Shown here: piece after piece, positions 1 to 13,780 of the stretch | How the letters are laid out: each line of letters opens with the position of its first letter | Position numbering within the stretch: position 1 is the stretch's first letter | NCBI GenBank assembly: GCA_020740775.1 | Contig: JAHEWK010000007.1 | Location: forward strand, 1 to 64,000 | Source: Ilyonectria destructans | Lineage: Eukaryota > Ascomycota > Sordariomycetes > Hypocreales > Nectriaceae | Length of the DNA: 64,000 nt | Direction: 5' to 3' | The notes under the pieces: model-generated | What the model was told of the DNA's origin: nothing | Seen by the model: the letters and a program-made list of their open reading frames with translations, nothing else | Database searches by the model: none | Made by a program: the position numbers and the translations under genes

Positions 1-2370
1 TTCTTTTTTTTCTCTTTCTTTTCTTTCTTATCTTTCTTTTCCTCTTTTTTCTCTTTTTCCTATTTTTCTTTCTTTCTATTTTTTCCCTTTTTTTTTTATT
101 TCCTTTTTATCTTTTCTATCTTTCTTTTTATTCTTTCCTCTTCTTTCTTCTCTCTCTCTCTCTCTTTAGAAAACAATAGGGCAAATTAGCTAGAAGATAG
201 ATAAATAAACCCCAACTTAAACCCTAAGATATAGATAGTGCAGAAAGAAGGGCTGAAGGCTTTAGGTGTCTTTATCGGCCCTAGGAAATCCAAGAGAGCT
301 TTTCTAGCTGTAAAGGTAGGCCAATTAAAAGAGATTCTAGACTCTCTAAAAGCCTACCTAAATAGTATACCCTGCTACTGCTAAAAGGCAGTATCTATCT
401 CCTCCTTAGATATCTCCTTTATCAGCTGCAGCCTATAGAACTAGAAGAGATTTGGAAAAGAGCAGACTTAGCTATCTATAAAGCCCTCTAATATATAACA
501 GCAAGAGGGCCAGCAGATTAGCTATCTATCTTAAGAAAGAACTTAATTACTCTTCCAGTAAGATAGGGAGGCCTTGGAATCTCTATATACTAAGACCTAG
601 CTTAAGGGATGTATAAGGCAGCTAAGAAGGCAGCCTAGAACATCCTTAACTAGATCAGACCAGCCCCTAGCCTAACCAGCTCCAACCTCTCTAGCTCTTC
701 CCCTTAGCAACCTAGGGAAGCTAGAGAAAGACCCCCTCTAATAGCTTAAGAAGTTCTAGCCTAAGATACTAAGGCTAGAGCAAAAAGGCTGACAGAGGAA
801 CTGGAAGAGCCAGCTAAAAAAGCCCTCCTGGAAAATACTAGCTACCTTAGCAGAAAGTGGCTTAGAGTTATACCCATTTAAAAACAATATACCTTAGCTG
901 ACTCTAAGGTAACTGAAGCTATCAGAACTCAGTAGCTTCTATTGCTGCTAGCAGCCCAAGAACAGGCCTAGGGTCGAGTACCTATACCTCTAGAATTTAG
1001 AGACGAGCTATACCAGCAAATAACTAATAGCCTCTTTTCCTTCTTTTTCTATCTCTTTTTCTCTACTTTTCTCTTTCTCTCTCTCTTTTTCTCTCTTTTT
1101 CTCTCTTTTCCTCTCTTTCTCTCTCTTTTTATCTTCTTCTCTCTCTAACTATCTATCTCTTTTTCTATCTCTTTCTTTCTCTCTCTTTATCCTCTTCTCC
1201 TTATTTCCCTATCTATCTCTCTTCTCTCTTTATCTCTTCTCTATCTTCTCTATTTCTATCTATCTCTTTACTCTCTTTTATATACCGTATATAATTTCTT
1301 TATAACTAGGGTAAAACAGACTAGCAAGATAGCTTAAAATAGCAAATTCACCCTAATTCTAACTCTAGCTATCTCAGCTGAAAATAGCTACAGATTCTGC
1401 CCACATAAAAACCCTTCAATTTGCCGGACTCTATAGCTGTTAAGGCCCTTCGAAATAGACTGCTTTTACCTACTAGAACCCCCAACACCCCCTGCAGCTA
1501 CTGCAGAGACCTTATAGATATCAATTATAAAGATACCTACAGAAAGGCCACCAGAAGGTAGATTCAGCACTATAACCAAATTAAATATGCCTTTAAAAAT
1601 GCCCTATCTTATATTTCTGACCTGGAATTAAAGCTTGAGCCTGCTGTGGATTCTAGTGCTAGCCTAAGAGCTGATTTCTCTATCCTTCTAGAAGGCTGCC
1701 ATACCTACTACAATATCCAAGTAGTAGCTATTAATATAGAATCAGCCCATTAGAAAGCCTGGAAGACTTTAGCTAAGGCAGCTGTAAAGAAACAGACGAA
1801 ATATACCTCTCTAGGCCCCTATTTCCAACCCCTAATCTTCTTAGCTGGCAGCCTACTGGAAAAAGACTCTGCTAAAGCTTATAAAGCCCTATAAGGCCTA
1901 CTAAGCCCTACAGGCTCTGCCCACTTAGATACTACTATAGGTTTAATCCTTAGTAAGACTAGAGCTCAGTTAGCAGCTTTTATTGCAGCTAGACCAGCTA
2001 GAAAGCTAGAGACTAGTAGATTCAGATAGAGAAAAGCTGCTTTTATTAGTAACCTCTCCCCTATTCCTTCTCAGCCTACTAGCTCTATAGCTACTAATTA
2101 AGCTTTCTTTTCCCTCTTTTTCTTTCTCTTTTTCTTTTTTTTCTTTTTTTTCTTTATTTCTTTCTTATTTCTCTTTCTCTTTTCTTCTTTTCTTTTCTTC
2201 TTTTCTTTCTTTTTATTTCTTTCTTTCTTCTTTTTTCTTCTTATTTTTTCTTTCTTTCTTTTCTTTTCTTCTTTTTCTCTCTTTTCTTCTCTCTCTCTCT
2301 CTTTCTTTAGAAAATAATAGGGCAAATTAGCTAGAAGATAGATAAATAAACCCTAACTTAAACCCTATAC
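1..2370. repeat. Pyrimidine-tract repeat units, RIP-mutated
   Basis: Three long C/T-only tracts (about 1-167, 1030-1275 and 2103-2308) separate two stretches with traces of old coding sequence but stops in every frame. The first and third tracts are each followed by nearly the same ~60-bp sequence (168-230 and 2309-2370), which contains GGGCAAATTAGCTAGAAG. The unit therefore recurs about 2.14 kb apart as a direct repeat. The intervening segments are rich in TA dinucleotides, as expected after RIP. I cannot assign a transposon class; no RT, transposase or terminal repeat is recognisable. Translation of the tracts gives only Lys/Glu/Arg low complexity and is not a gene. Confidence 0.6.
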
Positions 2371-3052
2371 CTCTTACTGTAAAAACTGCTCTATAATAAG
2401 AATAAATAGTATAATCTCTTTATACTAATACTTTCCTTCTTTTTTTTTTATTATTCTTTAGTTCTATTTTCTTTCTAATTATTATATAGTTCTTATAGTA
2501 TAAAATAACCTATATAGCAACTAAACTTCTCTATTATATAACTCTATTAAAAAAACCAGCTTATTCTCCCTACTAATTAGAAAGCTTTAGCTACTTTTCT
2601 ATTTATCTTTAATACCCTTTTATACTATAGCCTAAAGTAAGTTATATTATTTAATTTATTATAGCTATAGAATATATAGCTATCTAATAGTAGCTTCTTC
2701 AGTCTTTACTGTAAAACACTAAATTCTTCCTACTTAATAGCAGCCTATATTATTACCTAACTTTAAGCTGTCTATATATCTACCTCTTACTCTTAAATAG
2801 CAGTTTAATCTTTATTCTTTAAAATCCCTATATTACTATCTATATTAACTTTATTACTATTAGTATAATATATATTATAAGGTTCTTCCTCTTATTTATA
2901 ACTAATATAGTTATCTTATCTATCTATTATAGAATCTATAGCTATATATTAATATATATAACTGTTAAAATAATCTTTTATAGCAGCCTTTATTATAATA
3001 AATAGCTGCAGCCTTTTTAATACTTCTTATAAATTAAAACAGATAATAATAG
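2371..3052. other. AT-rich RIP-mutated spacer, no gene seen
   Basis: Very AT-rich sequence dominated by TA steps with stops in all frames. No family is recognised. It ends at the target duplication AATAG (3048-3052) of the retrotransposon that follows. Confidence 0.6.
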
Positions 3053-3427
3053 TATCACAGCCCAGGTTGGGATTAGGCAGTCACAACCGGCAGAACTATA
3101 TTATACCCACTTTTTCCGTTTAATCACCTGAGGAGTATTACACTAAGGATTATATCTATAATTCTAAACTGTTATAATCCCAGAATTACTATAATTCAAT
3201 ACTCTATATAATCTACAAATTATCACCTAGTATATAGATATAATTATTTAGCACTTTTATAGAGATAGTCTTACTAGCTATTAATATACTTAGTTATATT
3301 AAATTTACTATTCTACTATTACCAGACTGTAACCTATATTACTTACTATAACATCCTAATCCACTTAATTATAAATACTATACTATTAGACCTACCCTAT
3401 ACCCCTAGGTTAGACCTAACTGTTATA
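3053..3427 (+). repeat. 5' LTR of the chromovirus
   Basis: 375 bp. It starts TATCACAG (from TG...) and ends GTTATA (from GTTACA). It aligns along its whole length with the 3' LTR and with the solo LTR at 17836-18210. A shared landmark is CCCACTTTTTCCGT about 55 bp in. Confidence 0.93.
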
Positions 3428-3449
3428 TATTAATAGCTTTTATTCAGTA

Positions 3450-4790
3450 TATTACTATATCGACCTAAGTAATATCTCGAATAAGTTAAGATAGCTTCTG
3501 CAACTCTAAGCACCTCGTCCGGAACTGGAAAAAACCCTATCACTCTACCTAAGGTTAACCCTATTGATAATATTAATATGGAAAAATCCGAATCTAACTC
3601 TAATAACAAAGAGGTCACCCAGAAAGATCTTAAGAAACTCTAAAAGCAAAATAATCACCTTAAAGTCAAGCTTAATAAGCTTGCCGATATTACCAATAGA
3701 AAAGATAAAAAGAAAGATAATAAGATTAACTAACTGCTAGAGAAAATAAATCAGCTTATAGATTGCAATAAGCAACTCAATAGAGACCTCATCCAATAAG
3801 AGTCACTTTACTGCAACTATATTGTCCACCTCAACTCTCTTACGGTAAAAGAAAGAGATATAAGAGAAATCCTTAAACCAAAACAACCCAAACCATTCGA
3901 CGGAGTAGCTACCAGTCTCTAAGGATTCCTTATATAAGTTAGAGCATTCTAAAGCTACTATCCTATACAGTTTGCTGGAGAAGAAGCTAAAGTCCGTTAT
4001 ACTATAGGGCTTCTTAAAGAAAAAGCACTCTAATAGTTCGAACCAGTTATAAGAGACTACCTTAATAATTCTTATTATATACAAAAGGATAAAACCAGAA
4101 CTATCTACGCCAGCTATAAAGTATTTAAGAAGGAACTTCAAGATATATTTAGCCTTATCGATAAAAAACAAGCAGCAGAAATACAACTTCAGAAACTCTC
4201 TTAAAAAGCCTCAGCATCTAGCTATACAGCCGAATTCTATAATAGCGTCTTATACCTAAACTGGAGAGAAGAAGTATATATAGCAGCCTACTATAGAGGG
4301 CTTAAATCAGAGGTTAAAGACATAATAGTCGGGCGCAAGCCAATTATATTTAACACCCTTATTACCCTCTCTATAGAAATTGATAACTAATAGTTTAAAA
4401 GATAATAAGAAAAAAAAACTGAGAAGTTAGAAGGAATAACCTATATACTATCTTGAAAAGGCAAGAGGAATAATACTAACTACAGTAAGAAACAATAAGG
4501 CAATACCTCCTATAGAATAGCACTAAAACCTATAGAATTAGGAGCTGCATAGAAGGACTATTTAAAGGTTAAGTACTGGAACTGCAGAAAGATAGGCTAC
4601 TTTAAAAGCAAGTATCGCACCCCAAAATCCAACTAAAAGTATAAGCCTATACTGGAAGGTAAGTATATACAATTTACTAACCACCAGCACTCTAATAATA
4701 ATAATAAACCTCAAACTGCTATTTAATTTAAGACTATTACTATAACCCAGAGTAGTTACAACAGAGGGTTTAATAGAGCCCATAAGAATA
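3450..4790 (+). pseudogene. gag region of the chromovirus
   Basis: Broken gag frame directly after the 5' LTR. Near 4571-4620 the translation keeps a CCHC zinc-knuckle pattern in which the first two cysteines (WNC, then the following spacing) are visible but later positions are changed (Tyr where Cys is expected), as C-to-T/G-to-A mutation would give. Many in-frame TAG/TAA codons make it non-coding today. Ends are approximate. Confidence 0.75.
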
Positions 4791-6439
4791 ATATAGACTG
4801 GGAAAAGGAATACCTTAATAACATACTCATCCTCAAACTATATATCCAAAAAACTACTAAAATAATTAAAGATAATATAGCAGAGAAGGCACAGAAACAA
4901 GCTGCATAATACAGAAAAATAGACACCAAAAGAAAGAATAAGTAAAATACCAGACTAAAAAGAAAAAGACAAAATCACCAGAGGAATAAGCCCATCTGGA
5001 AACCAATTCCAGAAGGATATAATACTACCCTAAATATCCTTAATAATACGTCACACACTATAGCTATAGTACAATAAGGAAACTTAATTCCAGACAGACA
5101 GCCCAGATCCATTATACCACCCCCGACTAATAGGGAATATAGAGTAAAGATACCTTAGAGATAAGAGGAAAGAGATAAGCTCTAACGACAATTCTACACC
5201 AGGGAAGATAACCGACCCTAGGTGTATACTGAATGGAAAGCCCGTATTGCATGAAAAATAGAACTTCCAGTAATAGATAAAGATATTATCTGCCCTATAG
5301 AGAAGTACCCTAAAACTAATTCTAAGTCTGACTATAAAAACTATAAAGGATACTGAAAGCTTAACAGCCTAGAGAACTAAATATAGAAATACCCAGCAGA
5401 TATATATAATAACCTCACAAACAAATAATAAACACCTACTGCAACTAACTCTATCTATATCCGCACCTATAAGATACTATTAGGTTGCAACCTATACTAT
5501 ATAACCCCAAAGGAATAAAAAGACAATAACCTAAGAATAGCAGTAGTATATCCTAACTACTAAGAAATCTTATAGGTATTATATATTATCTACAAATACT
5601 TAATATATAAAAAAGAAAAAATCTACTATAACTATTTTCCTATATAAACAAACAATATATCTATTTAAAACCTATACTTACAGAATAAGCTTAAGTATTT
5701 TTAAGTTACTAAATAGTATGCAGAAGTAGGTATTATACAACTGGAGGATAAAGAAGACCTTTTCCCACCAGAATATATAAACCCAAATAGTATTATTAAA
5801 GACTGCAAAATAGAAGAATACTATACATATAAACAATAGAAGATAAGGGAGTGGTATAAATATAAAGAAGAAGATATTACTAAATATATTGCCATAAGAG
5901 CACTACAATATAATAAACCAGACTGCACTAAATACAGCTAGAAAAATCGAGATAAGTTCTAATATATTAAGTTTCTAATCTACTAGAACTACAACTTCTT
6001 AAATCACTAAGGAATAAGCAGCCTCAATTAAGCCTGGAAAAGTAAAATAGAAAATTGGGAATATAGAGGGATAACCCCTAAATATAACGACGAAAAACCC
6101 ATCTGGAACACCCAACCTTACTCAGCACGAAATGCAATAACCTGCAATAAGCCTGGATGCCCTAAGTACGGCATAAAGATATAAGAAATCAATATATATA
6201 TCAGATAGATATATAATAAGGGATTCAACTTCCCAACTCGAACCGGAATAAACCAAGCAGACTAAGCCTAATACTAATAGGTTAGGAATAGCTATAATAA
6301 ATATTCCGAGATAGAATATTCAGCTGATAGCTGCCCTATAAAAAACGATATATACTACCTATAGAGGAGTAATAGGCAGGCAATACCTATAAGGAAGAAC
6401 CACCTCTAATAAAAGCTCTATATATAATAGAATTAATAA

Positions 6440-9400
6440 AGAAAAGAAAGATACTTAAGTTATAAGTATAAGTTAAGAAAGTATAGCTTACTATATTAGT
6501 AGATAGTAGAGCTAAAGCTATATATATCGACCTGTTAGTAGTTAATAGGCTGAAGCTACTATAGAAAGATAAAAAGGACCCCTATACAGTATATAACCTT
6601 AAAGGTAATAACTTTAAATATAATAACAGATAGATAACTTAATAGGTTAATTACCTAAAGATATTTATTAATAGATAAAATTAAGAAGTTACCCTTAATA
6701 TTATACCGATAAAATATTACAATATTATTCTTAGGTACCTATAGCTAATAAAATACAACCCATAATTCAACTGGAGAACTAGCTAGATATATATCGATTA
6801 TAATAATATACTCTCTAGTGAAGACAATAGTAACTTAGAAGATAAGAGATCTCTAATCCTAACTTCTAAAGACAGTAAGAGTAAGAATTTATATAAGAAT
6901 ATAATAGATACCTTAGCACCACTAAAAGGAATATAATATAAACACCAGAAAGACAAAAAGACATAACTTCAAAAAATAATTAGATGCCTTTAATAATAAT
7001 TTATATAGATAAATAAGAACCTTAAGAATTATAAGAAAATACCTAAAGAAGAACAACTTAAGAACATATCAGTATAGTACTGAATCTATAAAAAACTCTT
7101 TACAGAAAAACTTAAGATAGAACTACCTAAATTTAGTTAATAGGACTATAAAATTATACTAAAAGATAGAATAACGCCCACATTTCATAAAATCTTCAAC
7201 CTTAATAAAATATAACTTAATACACTTAAAGAATATATTAAAGATATACTATAGAAAGAATATATTAGGATCTTTAAGTTATCAGCTGGATATCCAGTTA
7301 TATTTATTCCTAAAAAGAATAGCAAGCTCCAACTTATTATAGACTACTGACAATTAAATAATATTACACTTAAAAATTAAACTTTATTACCTCTTATTAC
7401 AGAGCTTAAGGACTGACTCTATAGTAAGAAGGTATTTACAGCATTAGATCTAAAGGGAGTATATAATCTCATCTGTATTAAGGAAGGATATAAATAGAAA
7501 ACCGCCTTTTAAACTAAATTCGGACTTTATAAATATCTTATTATACTCTTTAGACTTATAAATATACCAGCTATATTTTAATAAATAATTAATAATATAC
7601 TATATAAGTATCTAGATATATTTATTATATACTACCTAAATAATATTCTAATCTTCTCCAACTCAGAAGAAGAACATACAGAATATATCTATAAGGTACT
7701 ATAAGTACTTTAAGATATAAACCTACTAATTAAATTAGAGAAGAGTAACTTCTATACCTTAGAAGTAGAGTTTCTCGGATATATTATCTCCTACAATAAG
7801 ATTAGGATAAACCTAAAGAAAATTGCTACAGTTAGTAAATAGCCAAAACCAATAAATATTAAAGAAGTATAATCATTCCTTAGATTTGCTAATTACTACT
7901 AAAGGTTTCTTAAAGACTTTAGTAGCTATACTATACTACTTACTAAACTTACCAGAAAAGAAGTAGACTTTAAATAGAATACTGCTGTAGAGAAAGTATT
8001 TAATACTATTAAAAACCTTATCTTAAGCAAACCCATATTAGCCACCTTTAACTCCAAATAAGAAATTAAACTTAAGATAGATTTATCGGACTTTATATAA
8101 AGCGCCCAGATTAATTAAAGGGATAATAACAGGCTGTTATACCCTATTGCTTTCTTTTCTTATAAAATATATAGCACTAAACTTAACTACCCTATTTACA
8201 ATAAGGAATTCCTTATAATTATTAACTTATTTAAGAAATTCCAATACTACCTCCTAGGAAGCAAATATAAAATTAAGATCTATATAGACTATAAGAATAT
8301 TACATACTTTATAACCACTTAGGAACTTAGCAGATAATAACTACAATACGCTAAATACCTCTTAGAATTCAACTATATAATTATCTACAGGAAAGAATCA
8401 GAAAATAGACAAGCTGACGCTATTAGTTGACAATATAACTTAGATACCGGCAAAACCAAAATTAATAAATAACTTCTACACTTTATGCCTGAAGGATATC
8501 TTAAATAGAAGTTTATTATAATAGCAACCCAGATATAGATACCAGAAGAACTAATAAAGCTCCTTATATAACCTAAATAGAACTTTAAGGATTAAATATA
8601 TAATACCAATCCTAAACTACAGAGGATCCAGTAGCACAACAGTAAAATTATACCTATAGAATTATAATAGTTATATATAATATCCTACTATTATAGAGGA
8701 AATTACTATAGAAACCCCTAATTATTAGTAAGAAAGCTTAACTAGTACTTCCACAGAAATATTATAGATATATATATAAGCTATATAAGAATATATAAAA
8801 AATACCCATAATATATCCTTAGAAAATATATATATATATATAAAGGAGGAATAGAATATAAAGATTGCAAATCCAGCCGACTAAAACAACCTAAATACTA
8901 TAAGTTTAACTGAATAATAGAAATACCACACCGAATCCTTATAGCAATATATATAGTAGAATAAGAAAACTCACTGCTTAAATAAATCCAGAAGTATAAT
9001 AACACACTACCTAAAGGAGAATATATAAATAAATAATAAGTTCCTAAAAAACTATAATACTAACTTATACAAGAAATCTACAAACACATATTATACAGAC
9101 ATTAGGAAGTTAATAAAACCCTTAAATAAGTCAGAACAATATATTAATTTCCTAAGATAAAGAAAGTTATATAAAAAGTCACTAAATAATACCTACTTTA
9201 CAATAAAACTAAAGCCTAACGCTACAAACTATACAGAAAACTGCAACTCCTACCAGTTACTAAGCAACTATAGGATTCTATTACTATAGATTTTATTACC
9301 AAATTACCTCTATCAGAAGACCCCACAACTAGAGTTATATATAATAGCATTCTTATTATTATAAATAGACTTATGAAATTTTCCTATTTCATACCCTACC

Positions 9401-10370
9401 AGAAGTTAATAGATACAGAGCAGTTTACCTATATCTTCCTAAGATATATTGTCAGTATTTATAGGCTACCTTTAGAGATTCTCTCCGATAGAGGACCCCT
9501 ATTTGCTTTTAAATTTTAGTAAGTATTGATAGACTATTTAGAACTGAACTATTAACTTATAACAGCATACTAAATATAAGTCAATAGATAAATAGAACAG
9601 ATAAACCAAATACTGAAATAATACCTTTAATACTATATTAACTACAAATAGAACGACTGGGTTAAGAAGCTTCCGACTGTACAGCTAAGCTATAATACTG
9701 CAGTAAATAAAAGCATAAAGACTACTTCAGTATATACTAACTTTAGATTCACCCTTAATACCTACTATACAGGTAGAGATAGAAAGATTATCCCTAAAGC
9801 TATCCTTATAACAGAAAATTTAAAAAACCTATATAAAGAAATAAAGACCGAACTTAAATTTATTAGAAACCAGATAAGAAAATACTATAATAAAAAATAG
9901 ATAAAGGGACTATCCTTCCAGGAGGGAGATATAGTCCTCCTCGCTATAAAAAACATCAAAATAAAATAATAAAATAAAAAACTGGACTATAAATATATTA
10001 GCCCCTATAAAATTCTTAAAAAGATCTCAGAAAATAACTACCAGTTAGACTTACTACTAAAAGTCAGACTTTACTCTATTTTTTATATCTTACTCCTTAA
10101 GAGTACAGAAGGCAATATTATAGCCAAGTTTAGTAATAAATATAAAATAGAGGTTAAAGGCCCTAAGGAGTATAAAGTTAAGAAGATTCTTAAGATACAA
10201 ATAGTCAACAATAAAACTGAATATCTTATTAAGTGGAAAAACTACCCTAAGAGTAATAACTAATAGAAACCAGCTAAAAACCTCACCTATATATAATACC
10301 TCCTAAAGAAGTTCCACCAGAATCACCAGAAGAAGATAAAAAAGAATCAATTAGCAAAGGACTAGTATTT
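6440..10370 (+). pseudogene. pol region: protease, RT, RNase H, integrase, chromodomain
   Basis: Domain traces in order: aspartic protease LVDS near 6496; RT fingers/palm about 7140-7850 with IPAIF and the degraded catalytic YLNN; RNase H about 8000-8450, ending in a REKE-like 'RKESENRQADAIS' signature typical of Ty3 elements; integrase about 8930-9800 with catalytic-region landmarks IDFITKLP and SDRG; and a chromodomain around 10160-10300 (EYLIKWKNYP). A C-terminal chromodomain defines the chromovirus branch. The frame is broken by dozens of RIP-type stops. The start between gag and protease is not resolvable. Confidence 0.85.
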
Positions 10371-11063
10371 ATAAAGTTATTACCCAAACCGATAGTAGAC
10401 CAGTTAAATTCATTCAGAACACCTTAGACCTAAAGGTCTTAAACAAAATAATACTTATAACTATCTAGCATACCTAAGAGCTTATTCTCTTCTTCCAGCC
10501 TCTATAAACCCCAACGAATAGCTTTAGAATGCCACTTAGAGACCTTATTATGAATCTTGTAAATATGCAACAAACAACCAGCTGCCACAGCTATTTCTGC
10601 CTGTAAATAAGCTATCCACTTGGAAATCTCCAATAAAGCCTTACTTGCCTGATCTTTATCCACTTTTAGAAGCTTCTCCTATAATAGAAGATAGTTTACT
10701 ACTAAAAATTAGATTACTACACCAGAAAGAACTACAGATAGAAGACTTATATAAGGATACTACTTTCATACTATTACAACTGCAACTACAATACACACAC
10801 TTACTATAACAAGCAGAATTATCGGCTATAATATATAACTTTTTATTTTAAAAACAATAAGTATAAGGCATATCTGTAAGAGCCCCGTCAAATTTGATAT
10901 TAGCCGCTAAAAAAAGCTTCTTAATTATCTTTTATAATAAACACTTTTTAACTCTACCCAATATTGTATCAGCAGAATATTATAGATATTTAAAGGATTA
11001 AGTTAGACTAACTAAAAAGAAAAACAGAAAAAGGCCTACTTATACAGCCTTAAGAATAAGACT

Positions 11064-11081
11064 ACCAGAGGGGAGATATTA
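11064..11081 (+). other. Polypurine tract before the 3' LTR
   Basis: Purine run AGAGGGGAGA immediately upstream of the 3' LTR, at the place where plus-strand DNA synthesis of an LTR element is primed. It confirms the + orientation of the element. Confidence 0.7.
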
Positions 11082-11456
11082 TATTACAGCCTAGGTTAGA
11101 ACCAGATAGTTACAACCAGCAGAACTATATTATACCCACTTTTTCTATCTAATTACCTAAGGAGTATTACACTAAGGATTATACCTATAATCCTAAACTA
11201 TTACAATCCCAAAATCACTATAATTTAATACTCTATATAATCTATAAATTATTATCTAGTATATAGATATAATCATTTAGCACTTTTATAGAGATAGCCT
11301 TACCAGCTATTAATATACTTAGTTATATTAAATCTACTATTCTACTATTACCAGACTGTAACCTATATTACTCACTATAACATCCTAATTCACTCAATTA
11401 TAAACACTATACTACCAGACCTACCCTATACCCCTAGGTTAAACCCGACCGTTACA
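11082..11456 (+). repeat. 3' LTR of the chromovirus
   Basis: 375 bp, from TATTACAG to GTTACA, aligned end to end with the 5' LTR. It is followed directly by the second copy of the AATAG target duplication. Confidence 0.93.
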
Positions 11457-13780
11457 AATAGCCTTACTTTATTATCTATTTTAACCTATATACCTACTTT
11501 ACTATATATAATCCGCTATTATAGTTAGTATTTTAATATATAGTATAACTTAAATATTAAATATATTAATATTAAGATTAAGTATATTTATTACTATAAT
11601 AATTTATCTATCTCTATACTAATTATATTATAGACTACTTATTTATATCTATAGTCTTTCTATCTTACTATTATATATATTAATCTTATAGTAGTAGGTA
11701 TTACACTTTAATACCTTTATTAATACTTCTATTATCTTTACTCTTCTATAGTATATAATAATTTTATCTAGCTATAGATATTCTTATAGCTTCTAGTTAA
11801 TTAAATCTCTAGTAGTTTATATTATAGCTATAGTAGCTTTTTTTCTACTTATAGCCTTTAGAATAACAGACTGAATATTATAGACTATATTAATATATAC
11901 TATTCTTATTTAGATTATTATAATATCCTCTTACCTTATATTAATTAGACTGAAAAATACCTTCTTTTATATTAATAGGAGTATTACTATAAGTAAACTA
12001 TCTATATATCTATAAGTATTAAGATATCTAACTCTTATAACTTTAGCTAAAATAATAATATACCTTCTATAATTATATAACTTTTATTAATAATAATTCA
12101 GTTAATTTTAGCTATAATCTGCTATATCTTAATAAAGTCTTTAAATTACTTTATTATAGCAGACTCTAATATAATAAAAATAATTAAGACCTTATCTAAA
12201 AGTTAATTACTCTTCTATTTAGTATAAGAAATATTCAGTTTTTAATATTAAGCTATTATATTACCTAGAAGAAATATAAGCAGTATAATAATAATACTTA
12301 TTCCACTAGAATAACTTATAGCTAAAAGTATAAAATAAAGGCTTTTATCTATATTAATACCTATAATTACTATAATTAGGCTCTTATTAGTTATAATTAT
12401 ATTAACTACCTTTTATTACCTACCTTAAAAGCAGGCCTAATCTCTATATAGATATACTAATTTACAATTAATATTAATCTGCTATAGCATCTTTTACTGT
12501 ATTTATTAATACTCTTTTAATTCTTTATTATAGAGTAATATAGCCTTATACTTACACTCTAATTATAATATATCCCGAAATCTAATTAAGACTAATATAA
12601 ATTTAAGAAGGTAATACCACTCTTTACTAATAACTTAAAAGGTAACCTACTACTTATTTATCTTAAAAAAACCCTTAGTAATAAGCTGACTATATATAAA
12701 ATCTATAATTAAAAACCTATACTCTATCTGAATATTCTATATACTATTATCTTTATATTTAGCTTCTTCTTTATTATTATTATTACTTTTATACTCTTTA
12801 TTAATATTACTAAAGAGATTTATTTATACTGTTATTTAATTCTAAAAATAGTATTAAATAAAGATAATAGAAAGATACCTCTAGCTACTAATAGTAAATT
12901 CTTTCTTATATCTAATAATATTAAGCCTTTAGAGGATATATATTATCTATATAGAAGTTTAATATTACTTTAAACTAAACTTATATACTGCTTATTATTA
13001 ATAATACTTATTTTAATAATAGGTAGAAAGCCTCTTATTACTTTTAGTATCTATATTCTTATATAAATTAAATCTATATTTACTATTATTAAAATCCTTA
13101 TTATTACCCCTATTTTAATAACTATTATTATAGCTTTTATAGTTCTTAAATATCTCTTTAGTAGCCTAAATATTAATACTAATCTTAGCTATATTCTAGA
13201 TATTAGCTTATATATCCTTCTAAAATAATATAATAATCTAGAAATAATAGATAAATAATATAGTAATTTTATATAGAAGAAAGTAGTAAATAATTTTTAG
13301 CTGCTTAGTCTTAAAAAAGCTCTTATAGTAGCCAGTAATAAGTATAAAAAGCCTGTAATTAAAAAAGATATTTCAGATACTACTATTTAGAGTATTATAA
13401 TATTAAATTATAAGAAGCTTCTATAACTACTTAGTCTATTTACTACTAAATTAGGTAAAAAAAAGGAAAAACTTAAGATATATCTTAATAAGTAAACTGT
13501 AATAATATACTATCTTTTTATAAAGTGTAAAGTCGGACTTAAAACCCTACCGAACTTATATAGCTTTAAGGCTTTTATTAGCCTATACCTTTTAAAAGAG
13601 CTATTTAGTACTTTTAAGAATAAAATTAAAAAGAGGTTTTATAAAGAAATACCCTATTATTATATCAGCAGTATTATTAATAATCTTATCCTATAGAATC
13701 TTAAGTAACTTAAATTTAACTAGTAACTAATTCTTATATTTAAAATAGAAAAATAAATTTTTATAGAATATAAACTCAGC
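11457..13780. other. RIP-mutated AT-rich DNA, no gene recognised
   Basis: Extremely AT-rich with stops in all frames. Between about 13500 and 13740 a short stretch is less AT-biased and looks like old coding sequence, but no family is recognisable. Confidence 0.55.

Larger units (their letters stand above)
3053..11456 (+). mobile_element. Complete but dead Ty3/gypsy chromovirus, RIP-mutated
   Basis: An 8,404-bp LTR retrotransposon. Two 375-bp LTRs (3053-3427 and 11082-11456) flank it, and the 5-bp target duplication AATAG is intact on both sides (3048-3052 and 11457-11461). A purine-rich tract lies just before the 3' LTR. Traces read on the + strand in Ty3 order: gag with a zinc-knuckle remnant near 4571-4620, protease (VDS motif near 6500), reverse transcriptase (IPAIF near 7565; YLNN in place of YxDD near 7630), RNase H (near 8280-8440), integrase (IDFITKLP near 9287; LSDRGP near 9480) and a C-terminal chromodomain near 10160-10300. 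Every frame is cut by many TAG/TAA codons, most explained by C-to-T or G-to-A changes. The perfect duplication and equal LTRs suggest that it inserted once and was then mutated in place. Confidence 0.95.

Noticed and set aside
2098..2325. Minus-strand open frame rich in Lys, Glu and Arg
   Set aside because: It is the translation of a pure pyrimidine tract; low complexity with no gene context.
3803..4783. Minus-strand open frames of 127 and 73 codons within the retrotransposon
   Set aside because: They are antisense to the gag remnant, whose zinc-knuckle and order are on the + strand.
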